A DNA stretch of 35,635 bases from a virus. The position numbers and the translations under genes are program-made. The notes under the pieces were generated by a model that searched no databases, was not told the origin of the DNA, and saw only the letters and a list, made by a program, of their open reading frames with translations. Shown piece by piece: positions 1 to 8,100 of this stretch. The stretch is taken from IMG/VR virus record IMGVR_UViG_3300030389_001849, positions 1-35,635 of that record. One strand, given 5' to 3'. Position 1 is the stretch's first letter, and each line of letters starts with the position of its first letter.

Positions 1-1743
1 GACTTCAACAAGTACGAACAGGGTGAAATAAAAGACATGATGATGAATCTAAAAGGCACTGTTGCTGGTAGATTCTTATGGCAGCTTGGCACAAAAACTG
101 TAGACAGATTAGGTTTGCCTTCTTTACAGAACTGCGCATTCACTGTTGTCGATCATCCAATACGTCCATTCACATGGGCGTTTGAGATGCTCATGCTTGG
201 ATCAGGTGTTGGCTATAACATTCAGAGAGAGCATGTTTATCAACTGCCAAAAGTAAAGCGCAAGGTAAGGATAGAGAACGTGAATGACAACGGCGCTGAC
301 TTCATTGTACCTGATTCTCGTGAGGGATGGACGGAGCTACTCAAGCGTGTGCTCGAAGCAAGCTTCATTACTGGTGAAGGTTTTACGTATGCAACACATC
401 TCATCAGACCAGCTGGATCTCCGATCAAAGGTTTCGGTGGTACAGCATCGGGCAGTCAAGATCTAATATGGGGTATGCAAGAGATTAATAACATCTTAAA
501 CAATCGCTCTAATAGAAGGCTGCAACCTATTGATTGTCTGGACATTATGAACATCATAGGCAAGATAGTTGTAGCTGGAAACGTGAGACGTTCAGCTCAG
601 ATTGCTCTAGGAGATCACGACGATCTTGACTATCTACGCGCAAAGCGTTGGGACCTAGGCGGTATCCCTAACTGGAGAGCAATGTCTAACAACTCAGTGG
701 TGTGTGATGATATAGATCAACTGCCTGATGAGTTCTGGGGTGGTTATGAAGGTAACGGAGAACCTTATGGTCTAATCAACCTAGAAGCATCTAGGCGTAT
801 GGGTAGAACAGGAGAAATGCAATACCCTGATCCAGATGTCATGGGTTACAATCCATGTGCAGAACAATCTCTTGCTCCATTTGAGACATGCTGTCTAGCT
901 GAGATATATCTACCGAACATAGAGTCAGAAAAAGAACTTAAGAAGGTGGCTGTCTACCTGTACCGCATCAACAAACATAGCCTGTCTATCAAGTGTGCTG
1001 TCAAAGAGACAGAAGATATTGTCCACAGACACATGAGAATGGGTATAGGTGTGACAGGTTATTTACAGGCAACAGAGGAGCAACGCAGTTGGCTCGAAAG
1101 TTGCTACATTTACCTACGTGAATATGACAGAATTTACTCTAGGGACTCAGGATTCCCTACATCTATTAAACTTACAACAGTTAAACCATCTGGAACGCTT
1201 AGTTTACTTGCTGGCGTTACACCAGGAGCACACCCTGGATACTCAGAACATTACATTAGGAGAATACGAATGTCTGCTAATAGCGAGTTGGTCAGCGTGT
1301 GCAGAAAGAATGGCTTTCGCATAGAATATGTGAGAAACTTTGACGGCACAGAGGACCACTCAACAGTCGTTGTGGAGTTCCCATGCAAGTTTCCAAAAGG
1401 AACCATGTTTGCAGCTGATATGTCAGCAGTAGATCAACTAGAGGTTATAAAGCGATTACAGGCCGAATGGAGCGATAACTCGGTGTCAGTGACCGTTTAC
1501 TATAGGAAAGAAGAATTAGACGCAATTAAAGGGTGGTTACGCGATAATTACGTAAACGTAAAATCGGTTTCTTTCTTGCTTCATAACGACCATGGTTTTG
1601 ATCAAGCTCCACTAGAAGAGATTGACAAAAAAACATACAACAAATTAAAGAAGCAATGCACGCCAATCACCTCTCTTCATGAAATCAAAATGGAAGACGT
1701 AGAGATAGATGACTGCGCAAGCGGTGCATGCCCAGTAAGATAA
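1..1743 (+). CDS. nrdJ: Adenosylcobalamin-dependent (class II) ribonucleotide reductase, 5'-truncated by window edge
   Basis: Class II reductase that makes deoxyribonucleotides for phage DNA synthesis with a B12-derived radical. The frame is open to base 1, so the true start lies outside; the first Met codon is at 37. Counting from that Met, C33 (in LQNCAF) and C285 form the presumed active-site disulfide pair. C274 and E276 in NPCAEQ are the thiyl-radical Cys and catalytic Glu. The spacing C274/E276/C285 matches C408/E410/C419 of the Lactobacillus leichmannii monomeric enzyme. KPSGTLSLLAG is the usual PSGT loop. The C-terminus has the swinging pair C560/C565 (CASGAC), so the 3' end is complete. 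C33 to C274 is about 50 residues shorter than in L. leichmannii, a compact phage form. It is the only + strand gene and converges with the holin gene without a spacer. Confidence 0.93.
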   Translation, partial: DFNKYEQGEIKDMMMNLKGTVAGRFLWQLGTKTVDRLGLPSLQNCAFTVVDHPIRPFTWAFEMLMLGSGVGYNIQREHVYQLPKVKRKVRIENVNDNGADFIVPDSREGWTELLKRVLEASFITGEGFTYATHLIRPAGSPIKGFGGTASGSQDLIWGMQEINNILNNRSNRRLQPIDCLDIMNIIGKIVVAGNVRRSAQIALGDHDDLDYLRAKRWDLGGIPNWRAMSNNSVVCDDIDQLPDEFWGGYEGNGEPYGLINLEASRRMGRTGEMQYPDPDVMGYNPCAEQSLAPFETCCLAEIYLPNIESEKELKKVAVYLYRINKHSLSIKCAVKETEDIVHRHMRMGIGVTGYLQATEEQRSWLESCYIYLREYDRIYSRDSGFPTSIKLTTVKPSGTLSLLAGVTPGAHPGYSEHYIRRIRMSANSELVSVCRKNGFRIEYVRNFDGTEDHSTVVVEFPCKFPKGTMFAADMSAVDQLEVIKRLQAEWSDNSVSVTVYYRKEELDAIKGWLRDNYVNVKSVSFLLHNDHGFDQAPLEEIDKKTYNKLKKQCTPITSLHEIKMEDVEIDDCASGACPVR

Positions 1744-2181
1744 TTACTTACTTGACTTCTTCTCGATGGTACGTCCTGCAAAGTACGCACCAAAGGCTGT
1801 AAGCATAAGCAACTCAAGTAGAGAGACGTATGAGTCCTTTACGTTGAATGCAACATTGTCCATACTGTCTATCATCATTGTGATCATAAACATGGCCATC
1901 AGGCATATAAGTGTAACAGGGCGTATAAGTTTAGCCAGCTTAACATCGCTGCCCATGTCAGCCTTCCAGCGCTCTGTTACATTTTCCTGAAACCTAACCT
2001 CTGCATCGATCACACGTTGAGCTTCTCCAGAGTCAACCTCTGGATCTTTATCAATTAGGTTCTTTACAACTCCCAGTCCACCGCTATCTGGTAGAAGGTC
2101 TCCCACTACACCTAATACTTGTGGTGCTTTTTCTGCTAACCAAGATCCAAGCTTGGTTTCTTTAATTTTCTTTTTACTCAT
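1744..2181 (-). CDS. Holin, 3TM (gene-transfer-agent release) type
   Basis: A 145-residue membrane protein, probably the holin that permeabilises the inner membrane at lysis. An N-terminal soluble part (residues about 1-80) includes an amphipathic segment with the RWKADMGSD and KLIRPVTL stretch typical of the 3TM holin family (ExxxRWxxDxxS...RP). Two clear hydrophobic helices follow, at about 87-108 and 118-138, and the tail is Lys-rich. Its start overlaps the last bases of the giant internal protein gene by 8 nt, so it is the last gene of the late block and probably translationally coupled. Its stop directly abuts the nrdJ stop on the other strand. No endolysin or spanin is recognisable beside it. 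Family assignment is by motif and topology only. Confidence 0.75.
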   Translation of the reverse strand: MSKKKIKETKLGSWLAEKAPQVLGVVGDLLPDSGGLGVVKNLIDKDPEVDSGEAQRVIDAEVRFQENVTERWKADMGSDVKLAKLIRPVTLICLMAMFMITMMIDSMDNVAFNVKDSYVSLLELLMLTAFGAYFAGRTIEKKSSK

Positions 2182-5100
2182 CTGTTCCTATTATTTTTCT
2201 TATTGCGTCCAGCGGGATTATACCCTCTGGCTTTGGGTTAATATACTGACCTCTGTATTGATAGTATAATGCGTTGAAGTATACAATCTCTGCGCGTTCA
2301 GCTTCTTGAATTTCGTAAGTAGCATTTGATCTATCTAGGTAAGGTAGCTCCCTGGCTTTTAATTTTGCCTTCCTGTAGATATCTAGCATTTTTTCCGTTT
2401 CTTTTAATTCGTTTTTCAACCTCTGCACACCTGTAAAATCTAATCCCTGCACATCTCCCTCACCTTTTCTTATTTCTCTATCAAATTGACCTATGTCTTG
2501 TTTGTTTTTAACAAATAAATCGTAGTCATAGAATCTAGAAGGCCCACCGTAGATTGTTTTAAGTATAGGTACATCTGAGAATCTAACAGTAGGAAGGTCT
2601 GAGCTTTCTGTTGTAAGTAGGTTGTCAATAAACTCTTCTGGATTATCAGAAGCTAAAAGTCTTTGTGCTTTTCTTTCGGCTATACTAAACGCAGCTTGAC
2701 CTAATCCAATACCTTCTTCAACAAAGTCTCCAGCTCCTCCCCAATATGATTGTAGTATATAGTAATAAGGATCTGGATTCACATCATAACCTCTAGATAT
2801 GTTGTCTGTCCCGCCTGTCATCTCATTTAAAGCGTCAGCTGCATCTTGAATCCAATCTGGAGATCTAAACGATAAAGTATTCTCTGGAACTTCAGCCCCA
2901 AAAGGATATTGAGTTCTCCTTACAACACCACCAAAATATGTTTCGTTAAATGCAAATGCGTCAAGAGGTGCTTTTGCTATCGTTGGTGTTACAGATTTTA
3001 TCGCTGCTCCACCCAATGTTCCTGAATGGCCCATGGCTATAGGAGAGAAAGAGCTGTGAGCTGACAATCCAAAGAAGGTCATCGCATCCCAGAAATCTCT
3101 TTCACCAGCTGCAACTTCAGCGAGTATCATCCCTACATTATTAAATAAATTATACCCATATCCTAGAGGAACATTTATATAATTTTTACCATCAACACCA
3201 ATAATAAAACCTCTTTCTTTTTTGTAATCAGCTATCTTATTGTAGAATAGCTCGTCATCTTCATCTCTATCAGATAGAGCCATGTTTATCATTGTCTGCA
3301 TTGCAGATAGTAAAACCATACCTGCAGCTAACTTTCTAGGTGCCGTAACTCTCTTCTTCCACGCTGGCGCTTCATCAGGGTTGTTAGGTAATTCTTCTTT
3401 TATACCTGAGAATGTTCTTGAAAATCTAGATAGACCCTGTACGGATGCATTAAAGAATAAGAAGTTAGCGTTAAGAGACGGTCCCCATTCGCCAGACTTG
3501 TTGAAGTTAACTGTTATGTTTTTAGAAAGCTGAGCTGCTCTTGCAGCGCTAACTCCAGCCTTTCTAGCTTCTATGTAAGCAGATAGCCTGATAGCATTTT
3601 CAAATGCCTCATTTATACCTGCCACGTATTCAAAGAACTGACCAGGCTTTTTGAATACAAACTCTGCACCTTTACGTAAAGTTCCTTTTGTCTTAGCTTT
3701 CTTTCTTAAATTATCCACGACATTGTTAATTGCATCAGAGTAGGAGAAACCTGTTCTTCCTCCAGTCGCTTTCCATTCCTCAATATATGCAGCCATTTCT
3801 GGAGATACATCTTTACCAAAGGCAGCTTCGTTGAGCAAAGCTTTCAAAGATGAGAAAGACCCTTTAATCATCTTCTTTGTAAAATCCTTAGTATCTAAGT
3901 CGTAGCCAGTAAGGATACCGCCTTCGTTCTCCAACTCAGCCAATACATTAAATACAGCTCCGTGTAGATCCCTAAAGAAGTTACCCACAAAGAAGGCTGG
4001 GTTGTACTGCGTAAATGCGTTACGCATAAGATTCATTGGACCAGACATGATCTTAAATACAGAGTTAAGCTTTTCTTGAGTCATGCCATTGAGGGCATCT
4101 GCATAGTCTGTTTTCTTAAAGTATATAAAGTGCTGCTCACCGTTTATTCTTATAGGAACAAAGTGTCTATCTGCTTTCATCTGGAACATAGTCATTGGAA
4201 CTTTATTTCCTTTGTCATCTATCGTAAGCTTAGCATTGTTTGCTGAGTATACATTCCAAACCTTTTCGTTAGGATTATTTTTGACAAGATTATAAAGAGG
4301 TAACATAGCCTGATCTTTACGAGCTCTTTGCTGAACAGCAGCATTTTGCATTATGACGTTTGCAATTAGATTTACGCCAGTTTTACTGGCTCTACCCTTA
4401 GCTGCTTTTGTTGTTTTTCCATATACAGACATACCAGATCCCCCAGTTGGATAGTAGTTTTCACTGTCTTCCATCTCATCAAAAGCAAGACCGCTAAGAG
4501 GAACGTAGTTTTCGTATAAATTTTCCCAAGCCTCTATCCTCTCTCTTGTCTCCAAACCTCCCTCCAGCATTGTCTCCCTTGTGTTCTTTACAACTTCGTA
4601 GACTAAGTTTGCAACCCTTACCATATCTGGAGACTCAAGCTCTTCGATAATCTCATTTGCCTCCTGAGTTGTCATACCAGACCCACTTTCTAACTCAGGC
4701 CTTAGATTTAATATAAAGTTATTTCTTTCCTCTGCGTGTTTAGCGTACAGGTAATCTGATACTTGTTCTGCGGTAAGATCAGATTCAGCCATTGCATTCA
4801 TTATCAACTCAAGTCTAGCCTCTAGAGCTTCTATGTCAGTACGAACCATACCGTACATTCTATCCATTGCAAGCTCAAAGTCTTGCGACTCTGGGACTTT
4901 GCTTTTTCTAAACGCTTCTATATCCTGCTGCAGCAGCATAACACCAGAGTATTTATCTTGAAATTTTATAGCAAGCTTTTCAATCAAAGCCCCATAAGGG
5001 GTAGACTCAGACTTCTCCCACGAACTGTTACCTTCATTGTATATTCTTCCTGGAAGTCTACGTGCTTCAAGGCCGTCGATATCTGCTTGACTAAGAGTTA

Positions 5101-8100
5101 ATCCAAACTCACTTGTGCTTCTCTTTCCTTTTCTTTTTTCTTTATGCTCCTGAACTATTCTTTCTGCCTCTTCTACACTTAATTCCTGTAAAGTCGTAGG
5201 GTCTTTCATTATGTTTGTCAGACCGCTAGCAGATGTAAATCCTTTGAACCTAAAATACGTCACTGGGTTTGAAGTAAACACTGCTCTTTCATATCCTATG
5301 TTTTTTGCAGCATCTCCAAACGCAGGTAATTGAGAAGCGTTGTCAACTTCCCTCACTGCTTTAGATTCTCTAACTTGTGACGGCACAACGAAAGCAGACG
5401 CTGAGACCATATCATTAACCTCTGCATTTTTAAATGCTGGATCGTTGATTGCATTAAGAATATCTTTTCTGTTTATTCCTAAGTCTTTCTTGTCTAGAAT
5501 CCTTAATACGGTTTCTAAAAACTTTTGTCTAGGGTCATTTGTAAATCCTAACTGTGTTGCATTATCAAGATTTTTAAATACTGTTAAGAAGTTTTTCAAA
5601 CCTTTTGGAAACTCTAACTCTGAAGATCTTTTACTAACTATATCCTTATCAATAATTACTTGAAGATCACCAGTGTTCTCATCATAACCCAGACCTTCTT
5701 GATTATTAGAGTTCATTATTCTTTCAAACTCTGCGCTTACTCCTTTTCGTTTTAAGCCTTGATTTATAGCCTTAGCTAAAGCAAGACCTGCCCCTTTGTC
5801 GTACTCAGAATCAAGATCTGTTGAACTAGCCTTAGCCCATTTATCAAGCATGGTCAACACATTGGCAAATGTTCCTGGACTATTAAAGCTGTTTTCTGGC
5901 TTAGCTACAGTGAATATAGTTATGTAATGCTTACCTTCTGCATTAACAATACTGTTGTAGACGGATCTCATTACACTACCTCCAGCATGGTTGGATATAA
6001 TATTTAATTTTCCTTCTGTAAACTTAGATAGATTCTCTGCACCATGAGGACCGCTTGTGTTATTGTATTTGTGAGAGCTCTTTCTTTTGCCTTTACCTAA
6101 AGGTTTGAAAGGTAGAGATATCTCTTGGTCAGACCTCTCTCTAGCATACCTGTGTACATTGACAACTATATCAGATGCATCTAGGTTGTTGTCTATTTGA
6201 TATTGTCTTAAGAATTCACCAAAAGTAGCAAACTCATTTGTTCCCTCAGGGTAGCTACCAGCCGCATCTCTTTTTTCTAGCCCTCCTAAATCAAGGTCAG
6301 TCCCACTAAATACATCTCCTTCAAAAGACTCGCCAGCCTTCAGCCTGTCCATCCTTTCGTCAGCTGCAGCTAGCTCTTCTTTATTCACCATGTGTAAATC
6401 TGAAACTCTTCTTTGATAAGATTCAGAATCTTTAGGGAGCAACTGCCATGGTTCTCCATATATCTCCACCTCCTGCATGAGGCGGTCCGCTTTTAGCGTA
6501 AATGACTCAGGAGTTTTCTGTCCACTAAGATTAAATAGTTCTGGATAGTCTTCTTTAAATATAATAGCTTTCCCGCCTTTTAACGCGTCAAGATCTTCGC
6601 TTGTAAGGCCTAACTCCCTTAAAGCCATCATATTTGCTATAGCTATATTTTCAATATGTATGCTCTCTTCGAGCTCTTGTATACCTGTTTTATCGCTCCA
6701 GGTAGCTCCTGTTCTGCCTGGCTCAAAGTCAGAGTAATTAAAATAAAAACTATAACCAACTCTTTCTTCAACATCCTTTTCTCTGTATATATCGCCTCTT
6801 TGTTTACGTATATCCTGTAACTCTTCTGTAAGCAGTTGTTTGCGCTCCTCCTCCAGTCGAGGTCTAGCTACATATCTCTGAACTGGTCCGTCCTTCCAGA
6901 AATGCATTGCCTCGACATTTACAAGTCTTACTTCACCTGTTGCTGGATCTGTATATTTCCAAGGCATCCACTCTCCTCTTAGATTTGTAAACCTAGTGCT
7001 CTTTCCTCCAGAAGTGATGTATGGGTACGAGTTAAAAAAGTGCTGCCTGTTTCTAAATTCTTTACTGTTGAATCTTGCTTCTTGCTGCCTTATATTTGTT
7101 TCGTGATATCTACCCATGGATGTCCATTCAAGAGTAAACGGTTTATCTTTTGGTAGATTCCAAACACTCATAGGCTTTCTGTTCTCTAGCCCTTCTATCT
7201 CTGTAGACGTTTCTTCTTTTATCCCGTGTATTTCTTGAGACAGTTTCTCAGTACCTAAAGTAACTTTTTCTTTTCTTATAAACTTAGCAAACTTCGCTGC
7301 TATTTGAATCATAGAATCAGCCCTTCCAATTTGAAGGTTGTCACCAAAAGCTTTGTTGTCTTTGAATAACTTAAACATCAGTGACTCAATACCACCTGTT
7401 ATCTCACTAAGTTTAATATCTAGAGCTTCAACAGCTCCAGCTTCACCCCCTTCCTTCTGAACATAAAACTCTCCACCAGCAACAGCCTCTAAGAATTCGT
7501 TTATAATCTCTTTCTCTAAGTTTTCTTTTGAATAACTATCGTATTTTTCTCTAGTTCCGTCTAATATCCTTTTTATAGATCCGTTATTATTTGCTATTGA
7601 TATTATTTCAGCAACAAGCTCCTCCCTTTTTGCTGTATCATTTACTATATCTCTAAGTTCAAAGTGTCCAACCTCATGAATCATATCTGCTATAACCTCT
7701 GCTTTAACTGCTCCCTCACCTGTAAATACGTGAATCTCATCGGTCATTTCTTGATCTCTCTCTTCCTGAGTAGCCTCTTTGTATAAAGCGTTACCACGCT
7801 TACTTACAGATCTGATAGATTCTTTTGTTTTATGAATTATAACCTTTACCTCACCTTTACCTTTCTTAGCAAAACCAGCTGCTATAAGATCTAATTCACT
7901 TAAACCTTCTTCTCCTTGTATGAGTTCTCCTTCATCGTTAACCTCCAACTCATTATATCCGTCTATTGGCGTCCTAGACTTCCAATCACCAATACCTAAA
8001 GCTCCTTTATCTCCAGTGTAATTTGCTGCATCGAATGAATTAAATTCTATAATAGAGCTAACAGCTAACATTCTCTCCATGAGATTGTTATACTCCTCGT

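Noticed and set aside
5340-5663. A + strand open frame of 107 codons inside the giant internal protein gene
   Set aside because: It is the mirror of a well-supported - strand coding region, its translation has no recognisable motif, and no promoter or start context supports it.
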